This document shows, piece by piece, positions 1 through 7,185 of a stretch of 34,681 nt of DNA. Position 1 is the stretch's first letter, and every line of letters begins with the position of its first letter. This stretch comes from a virus: IMG/VR virus record IMGVR_UViG_3300013129_000014, positions 1 to 34,681 of that record; one strand, 5' to 3'. The position numbers and the translations under genes were made by a program. The notes beneath the pieces were generated by a model. The model had not been told where the DNA came from. It searched no databases and saw nothing but the letters and a program-made list of their open reading frames with translations.

Positions 1-114
1 ATCGATGAAATGGAGCCGAATAGGAGCATCGGGGGCATATTATCCTGCTATTTTCGATGTGGGTGGTTCCGAGAGAATGCGTATTGATACGTCAGGAAAT
101 GTGGGTATCGGAGA
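1..114 (+). repeat. Tail fibre direct repeat, copy 1
   Basis: This stretch is nearly identical in DNA to 223-336, with a period of 222 bases (74 codons). It codes for the GGSERMRIDT-x-GNVGIG unit. Only a handful of differences are visible between the copies, for instance around bases 19-25 against 241-247. Confidence 0.8.
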
Positions 115-652
115 GCCAAATCCCGGAGTTCCCTTAGATGTTGTTGTAGGGTCCGCAGCTGCTCGTTTTAAAACGGATTCCACTGCTGGTTCCGCTATAT
201 GGTATGTACGGCCAAGTACTGGATCGATGACATGGAGCCGACTCTTCGCATCGGGGGCATATTATCCTGCTATTTTCAATGTGGGTGGTTCCGAGAGAAT
301 GCGTATTGATACAGCGGGAAATGTCGGTATCGGGACAAACGACCCAAATTCAACGCTGCATTTTAATGGGTCAATGTCTGGAAATGTAACCATGGTATCT
401 TCCGAATATACCGCGGCAGACACGGATTTCTTTATCGTCGCAGCCCCAGGAATAGTTAATTTGTACATGCCAAGCTATTCCGGAAGAAAAGGCCGTTATT
501 ATATGTTCCGTAATCAATCCGGAGCTACTGTGATAATCGGGTGTCAGTCTGGTGAAAAGATCAATGGGGTGGTTAATGGCACGACCGGAGCAGTGAATAA
601 TACATCAAGTCGTATTATCTGCGACGGGACAAATGGTTGGTGGTCAGTTTAA
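2..652 (+). CDS. Tail fibre protein, C-terminal part (5' end cut by window edge)
   Basis: The reading frame is open from base 2, so the ATG at base 5 is probably internal and the gene begins outside the window. About 216 residues are visible. Two copies of a 74-residue unit carry the motif GGSERMRIDT-x-GNVGIG, which is typical of distal repeats in phage tail fibres and of long bacterial adhesin-like fibres. After the second copy comes a roughly 110-residue terminal domain rich in beta strands and small polar residues, ending in a Trp-Trp-Ser-Val tail; it contains no recognisable autocleaving chaperone domain. A receptor-facing role at the tip of a trimeric fibre is inferred from the repeat type and from the baseplate genes next door. 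It is followed 29 bases later by the enzyme gene at 682 on the same strand. Confidence 0.75.
   Translation, partial: SMKWSRIGASGAYYPAIFDVGGSERMRIDTSGNVGIGEPNPGVPLDVVVGSAAARFKTDSTAGSAIWYVRPSTGSMTWSRLFASGAYYPAIFNVGGSERMRIDTAGNVGIGTNDPNSTLHFNGSMSGNVTMVSSEYTAADTDFFIVAAPGIVNLYMPSYSGRKGRYYMFRNQSGATVIIGCQSGEKINGVVNGTTGAVNNTSSRIICDGTNGWWSV
223..336 (+). repeat. Tail fibre direct repeat, copy 2
   Basis: Second copy of the 222-base-period repeat, in the same reading frame as copy 1. The high DNA identity suggests recent duplication or homogenisation by recombination. Confidence 0.8.
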
Positions 653-681
653 TTTTTGTTTGAATTAAAGGTATCATAGAC

Positions 682-1854
682 ATGGAAATCCTCACGACCG
701 GGTCAAAGACCCCAGAGACGATCACCAAGTCCATTTTCCTTGCCGGCCCCATGTCCAGGACCGGTGCCACCAATTGGCATAAGGATGCCTGCGAAATCCT
801 TAAGAAAAAGGGCTTCGATGGCACAGTTTTCTGCCCATCCGCCTATGAAGGCCCATATGAAGGTCAGGTTAATTGGGAAAATACCCACCTGAACATGGCC
901 GACGTGATTTTGTTCTGGGTTCCTCGAACAACCGATATGCCCGCCTTCACTACCAACATTGAATGGGGCGAATGGTTCAAATCTAGCAAAGTCGTTCTCG
1001 GGTACCCCCCGGATGCCTTTAAAATGCGATATTTGGATCTTAAAGCCCGTCAAAACGGCATACCCGTCTCGTCCACCCTCGAACAAACAATCGATACCGC
1101 CCTGGCTTTGTTGAACTCTACAACAGCGGCCAAAAGAACCGGTGGGGAACGCTTTGTGCCTCTTTTTATATGGAACACCAAGAGCTTTCAAGCATGGTAT
1201 TCCGCGGTTAAAGAAGCCGGCAATAGCCTGAACTATGCACAGGTCCTGTTCACCTACCGGGTAGGACCAAAGAAATTTGTCTTTGCCTGGATTCTACAGG
1301 TCTCTGTCCATATCACAGCGGAGGGCCGGGACAAGACAAATGAATTCGTATTCGCCCGATCGGATATCAGCACTGTCGTGGCCTTCTGCCCTGGCAAAAC
1401 GATTTTTGATACACGAATTCTCCTTGTGAAGGAATTTCGGTCCCCTTGTTCCAATAAATCCGGGTACGTTTATGAACTTCCTGGTGGGTCCGCTAAAGAT
1501 CAGGCCCTGGACAATACGGCGGTGGTTGCTGAAGAGCTCGCAGAGGAGACCGGTTTGCATCTTGGGAAGAGTCGTTTCACATACCTGCAGTCACGCCAGT
1601 TGGGCGCCACTCTGAGCGCCCACAAAGCCCATCTATATGCCGTTCGACTGACCAAAGAAGAAATGGACTCAATACCCACGGACAAGACCTTTGGGGTCGC
1701 CGAGGACACTGAATTGACCTATCTTGCGGTGCAGAATGTCCGGGATCTTCTGGAAGAAGACCTGATTGATTGGTCTATGATGGGAATGGTGTTCAAAGCA
1801 ATGCTTGGGGTTAATGCAAAAGAGGCTGATTGGGTGTCCGAATTCATATTCTGA
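682..1854 (+). CDS. Nucleoside 2-deoxyribosyltransferase-like / Nudix hydrolase fusion protein
   Basis: This 390-residue protein has two enzyme domains. Residues 16-145 look like a nucleoside 2-deoxyribosyltransferase (Nuc_deoxyrib_tr2 type): IFLAGPMSR at 18-26, NMADVILFWVP at 71-81 and TNIEWGEW at 91-98, where Glu94 is the candidate nucleophile. Residues about 195-380 resemble an ADP-ribose-pyrophosphatase-like Nudix domain, with ELPGG at 265-269 and the helix EELAEETG at 284-291. The Nudix box is irregular: the usual Arg of REUxEE is Glu, and the spacing from the Gly is one residue off, but the metal-binding Glu residues are kept. A linker with aromatic residues lies between. The substrate is not known; a base-exchange or N-glycosidic step joined to hydrolysis of a nucleoside diphosphate derivative is inferred. 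The start is supported by AAAGG ten bases upstream. It is the only clear enzyme in the window. Confidence 0.8.
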   Translation: MEILTTGSKTPETITKSIFLAGPMSRTGATNWHKDACEILKKKGFDGTVFCPSAYEGPYEGQVNWENTHLNMADVILFWVPRTTDMPAFTTNIEWGEWFKSSKVVLGYPPDAFKMRYLDLKARQNGIPVSSTLEQTIDTALALLNSTTAAKRTGGERFVPLFIWNTKSFQAWYSAVKEAGNSLNYAQVLFTYRVGPKKFVFAWILQVSVHITAEGRDKTNEFVFARSDISTVVAFCPGKTIFDTRILLVKEFRSPCSNKSGYVYELPGGSAKDQALDNTAVVAEELAEETGLHLGKSRFTYLQSRQLGATLSAHKAHLYAVRLTKEEMDSIPTDKTFGVAEDTELTYLAVQNVRDLLEEDLIDWSMMGMVFKAMLGVNAKEADWVSEFIF

Positions 1855-1865
1855 AATTCGGACAC
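1834..1865. terminator. Inverted repeat between convergent genes, possible bidirectional terminator
   Basis: GTGTCCGAATT at 1834-1844 pairs perfectly with AATTCGGACAC at 1855-1865, giving an 11-bp stem with a 10-base loop that holds the stop codon of the plus-strand enzyme gene. The repeat lies between that stop and the stop of the frameshift-extended minus-strand gene (1871). Neither strand has a clear U-run straight after the stem, so this is not a textbook intrinsic terminator; it could act as an RNA-stabilising 3' hairpin. Confidence 0.45.
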
Positions 1866-1870
1866 TAGGT

Positions 1871-2017
1871 TCAAACAGGTCCAAGGGCCTGTAAAATTTC
1901 AGAGGCCTGGGCCTTGTCTGACTTTCCTGGATTTATTAACGAAGCGAGCGCACCCACCGCATCTGGTTCTACTCCAATTTTGCGAGCAATATCCTGAATC
2001 CAGTCCGATGCTGTACA
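1871..2017 (-). CDS. -1 frame extension of the preceding gene (48 residues)
   Basis: Reading resumes at TGT (2017-2015) after a one-base backward slip on T TTA AAT and ends at TGA 1873-1871. The encoded segment includes DWIQDIARKIGVEPDAVGA followed by a second and third helix-like stretch, ending ILQALGPV; it looks like a small three-helix domain. The frame has a stop codon (TAA) shortly upstream of the slip site and no ATG, so it is not an obvious independent gene. It fills nearly all of an otherwise 114-base gap in a very dense gene cluster. Confidence 0.55.
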   Translation of the reverse strand, partial: CTASDWIQDIARKIGVEPDAVGALASLINPGKSDKAQASEILQALGPV

Positions 2018-2625
2018 TTTAAAGGAACGGTTCTCACACGTTCCATCGCAAGTTTAACGGCAGATTTATTAGACGTCTCCATATCAGTCTCCTTTGGGTA
2101 CGAAAGACCCTGAACTTCTTGGCCAAACGGATCGACAAGTTTCACCGCTTCCAATCCCTTAGGTTTGCCAGAAGGGATCGTATACTTCCCACTGTCCACA
2201 AACACTCTTTTAAAGTCTTCAGGATTGTATGGCGTACCTTTAGGTTCCGAGCTCCCTGCTACATGGACCAGAATGTATTCAGTCTTTAATTGGTTTTTAT
2301 AGGGCTCTAATGATGGTCCTTGAAGTACACCGAACTTTTCCCGTACTGTCTCCGGGCGAATCTCTGCAGGACCATCATTTTTAAAGGCCTGGTCTGAATA
2401 ATGAACCCGTTCCGTACCATTCTGCCTGGAACCATCAGGATTCAAATTCACAGAGTAATAATAAAAATCAGGCGTCTCTTTTCCAGGAACGGAGAAAAGA
2501 ACCTGATAAGCCACCCAGGTGAAATTAGAACCGGATGGGCCTTTTATGGCCTCCGGCCTATGAGGATCCGCCCGGAAGTATAGCCGGGCTTCCTGCAAAT
2601 GATATTGATCTTCTCTGGAGCCCAT
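1969..2625 (-). CDS. Uncharacterised virion-associated protein, zero-frame product (218 aa)
   Basis: This is the last gene of the minus-strand baseplate run, and its start overlaps the stop of the 997-residue gene as TAATG. I do not recognise the family. The protein is mixed polar, with many Tyr, Pro and charged residues (for instance TPDFYYYSVNLNPDG near residues 51-65) and no signal peptide or membrane segment. The last fifteen zero-frame residues (VQHRTGFRILLAKLE) look unlike the rest. Just before them is the slippery heptamer T TTA AAT at 2023-2017, and the -1 frame continues as a convincing protein sequence for another 48 codons. The biologically full-length product may therefore be 251 residues, made by programmed frameshifting; a one-base indel would look the same. 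Its place at the end of the cluster, facing the fibre gene, suggests a role in fibre attachment or assembly, but this is only positional. Confidence 0.7.
   Translation of the reverse strand: MGSREDQYHLQEARLYFRADPHRPEAIKGPSGSNFTWVAYQVLFSVPGKETPDFYYYSVNLNPDGSRQNGTERVHYSDQAFKNDGPAEIRPETVREKFGVLQGPSLEPYKNQLKTEYILVHVAGSSEPKGTPYNPEDFKRVFVDSGKYTIPSGKPKGLEAVKLVDPFGQEVQGLSYPKETDMETSNKSAVKLAMERVRTVPLNVQHRTGFRILLAKLE
2017..2023 (-). promoter_or_regulatory. Slippery heptamer T TTA AAT, candidate -1 ribosomal frameshift site
   Basis: The minus strand reads TTTAAAT, in exactly the X XXY YYZ phase relative to the zero frame (codons CCT TTA AAT). Directly upstream, GGAACG and CGTTCC (2044-2039 and 2029-2024) can form a 6-bp hairpin. 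I found no strong hairpin downstream by eye. Confidence 0.55.
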
Positions 2626-5618
2626 TATTCAGGCTTTCTTAGCGGCCGGCCGGGCATCTCGAAGATGTCCACTGTATCCGTACCTGCTACATGGTCGAAG
2701 AACCGTGAATTTGACGTGAGGTCGTTTTCACTGCTGACCACCATCAAATAAAGACGACCAGTGTCATCTTTATCAAAGACGTAAGTCTGATACGTCTTCT
2801 GGTCCTGACCCTTAATCACAAGACGTTCGAACTTCAGACCAAGAGCGCCCGAACCATAAATAGCACCGGGAATCGCTACTTTTGAACGCCCACGATCGGC
2901 CGCACTGACTCCAAGGACTACGGTCGAATCAATGCCCTGGACCGGGGAAATTACCCGAGTCTCCAGGACTGGATATGCATCCGAAACGGCCGTTGTAATG
3001 GCCTCGCCGGCACAAAGGGCATCAGTGGCCTTATCAAGGGTTGGGAGTCGATCAACGACGTTGGCCGGGGCCAACTGGGGCACATTGGCATTGCAAATTT
3101 TGTATGTGGCCCCCGGGGCACTGAAGTTGACCGGTTCGGTTACATACAGGGCAAGGTCTCCGCCGACAGCAGCGACGACATACCGTGAAGAATCATATGC
3201 ATCCGCGCTGATTGTGGATCCCACCTTTGCCACTTGAGTCCACTGGGTACTTCCACCGGTAATGACCGTACTATCAAAGGTGAAATTCGCCGTACCGGTT
3301 GAATAGGTTTGATCCTGCATGAGGCCTGATCCGGCAGTAGTCACCAAGGCGGGACCAGTGGTGAGCACAAAACCAGCTGCAGTGCTATCGAGCAGGCCCT
3401 GATAGGGCAGGGATCGATAGAAAACCGAGTATGCCTCTGTATCGGTGATGGCAGATTTTACCAGAACCGGAACAGAAATCGTGGTTGATCCACCAGTAGG
3501 GGAATCCGTCAAGTGTGCAGTAAATTTATTTTTCGGATTTGCTGGAATATTTCTATTTGTATCCAACATGGTATAGCGCTGAATCCCAGATCCCATATTA
3601 TAATAAGCAAACCCGTATCCATTTAATACTTTTGAACTACCAATTGCAAGGATCGCTTGATTCGTAGTATCAAAAGTATATGTGGAAGAACCTGTTGAGG
3701 TGGTCACCAGTTCTTTCATCTCATAACAATCCACAATGCCGCGAGCCTGGTTGTTCCCCACAAACGTCTTCCCTGCCGTATACAGGGTCATCATCACGTC
3801 TTTGCCCGTGTCGACAATCGTCGGGGAAGTCATCGTAATCGTGTAGTTCGCGGAATCTCGAGCGACTTCATATGTCGTAGACGCCCCGTCTATGATAATA
3901 TCCGCAATACCCAGAATCTGGTATCCATTAAGCGTCCTGGGAAACACCAACGTGCCGGACCCATTTCCGATCATGTGATGTTCCATCTGATGTCCGAAAT
4001 CCCAGGGCTCCGCGGTTTCACACCCCATGGCATACAGATAATCGAATTTGGTCCCGTCATTGGTTAGGATCGGCGCCGCATTTCGAACCCGAATACCTTC
4101 CCTGGTCATTGCATATGAGAGCGACGAGGAGTCCGTAAGATTGCGGGATTCAAGGAACCGAATCGGCAGATCCGTCAAACCATGATCGGCGGACGTTGGG
4201 AACTGTATACTGTAATTGATCGAACAGGGCCGTGTGGGCGTCCCGATGAACGCTACAGTCACAGAAGATGTCCCGGTTCCCGTTACCGTGTAATTCACAC
4301 CAACGGTTAAGGTCGCTCCATTACCATCGCATACATTATCTACGGAAGCGATGACAGTGCCTGCCGGGTAAACGGCGGTATCCGTTGTGCTTATGTTCCC
4401 ATTACCTGCGGGAACACTCAGAATTGTATCTTTCTGAAGAATTGCCGCATTGGAGAATACCCGGCAAACTCCATCTCCTTTGGCGATTGTTGTCGTTCCA
4501 GGATAGTCCGTTGGCGCCACTGCGTCCGCCACGGTCATGTACGTTCCAATATGATCCTCACCAAGGAGGGACTGGGTGATTTTTCCCGGGACTTCACCAC
4601 GAATGAGTTTGTTAAAAGCCTGCTCGGCCATGGCCTTGAGATCCTGGCTAACCGGGACCAGATGACGCATGTCCAGAATGTCCTCCGCAACAATCCAGTC
4701 ATTGTACAGGTTATCAGGACGATCTGAGGCATACCCATTATTGTGATCCACCCGGGATTTTCCAGCTCCATTGGTATGGGTATCAATGCTGAAAGCCCAG
4801 GTATTTCTGCGTGCCACGGCAAACATCGGGATAGCGTAGCTGTAACCATCGACTGTATTCAATGTCTGCTGAGACGCCGTATCCCCATTACCCGCACGCC
4901 AAAGTCCAAGGTCACCGGCAACTGGCTGAAACACGGCCAGCGAACAACTCAGGGGGCTTCCCAATCCAGCCTGGGCAAAGACCCTATAAGGATCAAAGCC
5001 ATTTGGGTAGGTGATGATATCACTTGGTGCTACTCGAATACGATACTGAACCTGAATACGAAGAGTCGTCTCAATACCGGCCGCCGGATCAATCAGATCA
5101 TTGGTGGGATTAATACCACCATAAGCGGCATTCCCATGCTTATACACCACATCTCCGGGTTTCACCAGCTGACGCCAAACTTCGAGAAACACAAAATCCG
5201 TACGATGGGCAACCGTCGGAGGTGTCGGAAGGATGATGATATTATTCTCATCCGTCAGGGAGTTGGTTCCCTGGACCACGACCCGAAAGCCATCAACCCA
5301 GGCCGCCAGGCGTTCGGTCACGATCCCCTTATCAGAAGCCATCAGCTTGAAGGTGTTATCCGCATAGGAAGATGAGCACAGGACATCACCGGCCACGGCC
5401 TGGTCCTCTGTAACGGTGTCAGAAATGGAATTACCAAGGACTTCCCAACCGCTAGGGAGACGACGGGCATTACCCCGGCCGAAATCCGCAGCAAGGCGGC
5501 CTTCCAGGTTGACCTCACAGGAAAGCGGGGGTTTCTTTTTCTGATAGACCACCGATTCAAAGCTGCGGTCAGTAGGGTCAAGGACTCTTGTCTGATTGAG
5601 GCCCAGATTGTCGCTCAT
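2625..5618 (-). CDS. Large baseplate/tail structural protein, propeller-less paralogue of the gene at 11082-15125
   Basis: This 997-residue protein is beta-rich. Its first ~330 residues are clearly homologous to the 1347-residue protein: shared features are DPT-x-(R/G)-x(2)-(F/Y)-(E/D)-(S/T)-VV-(Y/F)-QK near 13-27, KPP-x(4)-E-NL, LPSGW, VF-(L/F)-EVWR, R-(I/V)-Q-(V/I)-QYRIR and (Y/W)-AIPMF-x-VARRN. In the paralogue a beta-propeller is inserted between EVWR and QYRIR; here a short loop takes its place. The middle and C-terminal parts contain repeated Ig-like modules, including one with VNYTVTGTGTSSVTV and one GTANFTFDSTVITGGSTQW module that also occurs twice in the giant protein. The N-terminal pattern recalls phage proteins annotated DUF4815, but I cannot confirm this. 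The ATG overlaps the upstream stop as ATGA, with GGAAGG 11 bases upstream. A fibre-attachment or peripheral wedge role is inferred from position. Confidence 0.8.
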   Translation of the reverse strand: MSDNLGLNQTRVLDPTDRSFESVVYQKKKPPLSCEVNLEGRLAADFGRGNARRLPSGWEVLGNSISDTVTEDQAVAGDVLCSSSYADNTFKLMASDKGIVTERLAAWVDGFRVVVQGTNSLTDENNIIILPTPPTVAHRTDFVFLEVWRQLVKPGDVVYKHGNAAYGGINPTNDLIDPAAGIETTLRIQVQYRIRVAPSDIITYPNGFDPYRVFAQAGLGSPLSCSLAVFQPVAGDLGLWRAGNGDTASQQTLNTVDGYSYAIPMFAVARRNTWAFSIDTHTNGAGKSRVDHNNGYASDRPDNLYNDWIVAEDILDMRHLVPVSQDLKAMAEQAFNKLIRGEVPGKITQSLLGEDHIGTYMTVADAVAPTDYPGTTTIAKGDGVCRVFSNAAILQKDTILSVPAGNGNISTTDTAVYPAGTVIASVDNVCDGNGATLTVGVNYTVTGTGTSSVTVAFIGTPTRPCSINYSIQFPTSADHGLTDLPIRFLESRNLTDSSSLSYAMTREGIRVRNAAPILTNDGTKFDYLYAMGCETAEPWDFGHQMEHHMIGNGSGTLVFPRTLNGYQILGIADIIIDGASTTYEVARDSANYTITMTSPTIVDTGKDVMMTLYTAGKTFVGNNQARGIVDCYEMKELVTTSTGSSTYTFDTTNQAILAIGSSKVLNGYGFAYYNMGSGIQRYTMLDTNRNIPANPKNKFTAHLTDSPTGGSTTISVPVLVKSAITDTEAYSVFYRSLPYQGLLDSTAAGFVLTTGPALVTTAGSGLMQDQTYSTGTANFTFDSTVITGGSTQWTQVAKVGSTISADAYDSSRYVVAAVGGDLALYVTEPVNFSAPGATYKICNANVPQLAPANVVDRLPTLDKATDALCAGEAITTAVSDAYPVLETRVISPVQGIDSTVVLGVSAADRGRSKVAIPGAIYGSGALGLKFERLVIKGQDQKTYQTYVFDKDDTGRLYLMVVSSENDLTSNSRFFDHVAGTDTVDIFEMPGRPLRKPE

Positions 5619-6496
5619 TTTTTGGAAACCTTCCAGATGAGGACCGGTTCAATGGCCGTCGTCTCCAGGTTGGCCATGCCGGCAAGGTTTTGTATCAGCT
5701 GTTCAAACTCATACATGAAATCCATCAAGAAAGACGACATGAAAAACCATGTCGCCGGATATCCCGTGTTATCTTTAAAAACTTTATCTACCCCGGCCAA
5801 TTTCTGAAGGGCCATTGCCGTTTCTGACATGAAACCCTTGACCTGGCCAAAGCTCTCAATCAACGTGGTCGCAGCTGCTGCGGTCTTGTCTACGGCCTTG
5901 GTATTGAATGCAAATTGCATAAATCTTGCGGCATCAGACAGGAGTTCCATCTGACGATCCACATTTTCTTTTTCCGCATTGATTTTTACCATTGCACTGC
6001 GAATTCCGGAAAGATACTCCCGAACCTGCTTACCACCCCACATATCTCGAGCAGGCTCTGTCTTAAGAAGGATATTTGCAGTATGAATCAACCCGTCAAG
6101 ATTCCCCGCCACTGCGTTCATGCGAGTCTTTATCTGAGTCAAACACCCGGGAAGACGAGCTTCCACAGGACGGCTCTCCTGCATCTCATCCGGTTTATTA
6201 TCGATCAAATACATGTCGTAGAGTCCAACATTCTCTCGGATAAATCTATCGATATCCTCAAGCTGTGCGGTGCAATAGTATGCAACTCTATTTTCATGTT
6301 TTTTGCTGAATATCGATGCAGAGGCCAAAAGGACCGAAAGCACTTTATTGACATCTTTTGATGCCAATACTGCCCGGCCATTCATATACCCCAGCCATTT
6401 ACCAGCCAAGCGATTGATGGACAATATATCCATCCCGGCCTTCAAAATGACCTGGGGCTTATCAGGACGGGCACAAATTCCGATGGGTTCCATCAT
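5615..6496 (-). CDS. Uncharacterised helical structural-cluster protein (293 aa)
   Basis: I do not recognise this family. The protein is mainly alpha-helical, with Lys/Glu/Leu/Ala-rich stretches in the middle (for example around KINAEKENVDRQMELLSDA) that could form a helical bundle, and a hydrophobic aromatic segment near the C-terminus (WFFMSSFLMDFMYEFEQLI) that is more likely a buried helix than a membrane anchor because acidic residues interrupt it. I chose the ATG at 6496, which overlaps the TGA of the upstream gene as TGATG and has AGGA ten bases upstream; a TTG three bases earlier and an ATG three bases later are also possible. Its place between a small beta protein and the 997-residue protein suggests a baseplate or chaperone function, but nothing in the sequence decides this. 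Confidence 0.75.
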   Translation of the reverse strand: MMEPIGICARPDKPQVILKAGMDILSINRLAGKWLGYMNGRAVLASKDVNKVLSVLLASASIFSKKHENRVAYYCTAQLEDIDRFIRENVGLYDMYLIDNKPDEMQESRPVEARLPGCLTQIKTRMNAVAGNLDGLIHTANILLKTEPARDMWGGKQVREYLSGIRSAMVKINAEKENVDRQMELLSDAARFMQFAFNTKAVDKTAAAATTLIESFGQVKGFMSETAMALQKLAGVDKVFKDNTGYPATWFFMSSFLMDFMYEFEQLIQNLAGMANLETTAIEPVLIWKVSKK

Positions 6497-7083
6497 CAAC
6501 AGGTAATCCTGAAAGTTATCGTAAGAGTCATGGAGTTCAATTTGTTCAAAACAGGGAAGGTCCTGTAATTGACTTCTGTGCCGCTATCCGCTAAATCGGT
6601 GGCATCCCCACCAAACATGCCCATTTCCACCAATGGGCCAACCGCTTCGGTTTCTGCAAAAGTCACGGTAAAATCCACGACGTTGGTTGGCACGACAGTA
6701 GGATCCCCTGTATCTGGGTCAATAAAGGAAATGTCCTGAGAGGTATAAACTTTACGGGCGATTTCCGATTCAAGTTTGACCTGGGTTGTGGTAGGCTGTG
6801 GAGGATTTTGCAGATTCCACCCCTGACTACCCGTCCCTACCGCCAAGTAGGTAATTCCCCCTGTGGGTTCATGGCTGTCTTTCAGAAGACGGGCAATGAG
6901 GATAGAGGCGGAATTGACGATGATGTTGGATCCATCACGTTCTTCAATGACTCGGCCGGAAGCAGCGTCACGGAGGGTCATCTTCCATTCACCCTTGAGC
7001 CTCCGGGGCTCTTCGGTAAATTTCAGTCCCAACCCCCCTGAAACCATCTCCATTGCCCGGCTGAAGATTTCCTTGAAAAGCAT
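6496..7083 (-). CDS. Small conserved tail/baseplate structural protein (195 aa)
   Basis: The protein opens with an amphipathic helix and then forms what looks like a compact beta domain. Its recognisable features are ITYLAVGTGSQGW near residues 77-89 followed by NPPQPTTTQVKLESEIARK, then FTVTFAETEAVGPLVEMG and a C-terminal strand set ending LTITFRITC. This arrangement is familiar from small proteins in phage tail-fibre and baseplate regions, but I cannot give a firm family name. The ATG has AAGGGG seven bases upstream. It is the first gene after the only sizeable gap in the minus-strand run, behind a sigma70-like promoter candidate at 7105-7133, and would lead a four-gene unit with the 293-, 997- and 218/251-residue genes. 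Confidence 0.75.
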   Translation of the reverse strand: MLFKEIFSRAMEMVSGGLGLKFTEEPRRLKGEWKMTLRDAASGRVIEERDGSNIIVNSASILIARLLKDSHEPTGGITYLAVGTGSQGWNLQNPPQPTTTQVKLESEIARKVYTSQDISFIDPDTGDPTVVPTNVVDFTVTFAETEAVGPLVEMGMFGGDATDLADSGTEVNYRTFPVLNKLNSMTLTITFRITC

Positions 7084-7104
7084 GCCTTAGCCCCTTTTGG
7101 ATTT

Positions 7105-7133
7105 TTTAAAGTGCGCCTATATCTATATGTCAA
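7105..7133 (-). promoter_or_regulatory. Sigma70-like promoter candidate
   Basis: In the 82-base gap between the 1183- and 195-residue genes the minus strand has a perfect -35 hexamer TTGACA (7133-7128), a 17-base spacer and TTTAAA (7110-7105), which matches the -10 consensus at four of six positions. A start site some seven bases on would leave a very short leader that still contains the AAGGGG ribosome-binding site of the 195-residue gene. Confidence 0.45.
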
Positions 7134-7156
7134 AACGATTAGAAGACTATTATGCT

Positions 7157-7185
7157 CGTAAGTCCTTATACCGGTAGGACTTCCG
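7157..7185 (-). other. Hairpin at the 3' end of the 1183-residue gene
   Basis: AAGTCCT (7160-7166) pairs with AGGACTT (7176-7182) around a 9-base loop; two further G-C pairs form beyond one mismatch. The stop codon of the 1183-residue gene lies inside. No U-run follows on the minus strand, so a processing, pausing or stability element is as likely as a terminator. Confidence 0.35.

Noticed and set aside
703-1191. A 162-codon open frame on the minus strand
   Set aside because: Antisense to the deoxyribosyltransferase-like domain, whose motifs establish the plus-strand frame.
4743-5375. A 210-codon open frame on the plus strand
   Set aside because: Antisense to the conserved N-terminal framework of the 997-residue protein, which is clearly the real coding frame.
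5640-5720. Transmembrane anchor at the C-terminus of the 293-residue protein
   Set aside because: The aromatic hydrophobic run is broken by Asp and Glu residues and lies ahead of an acidic helix; a buried helix in a bundle is more likely.
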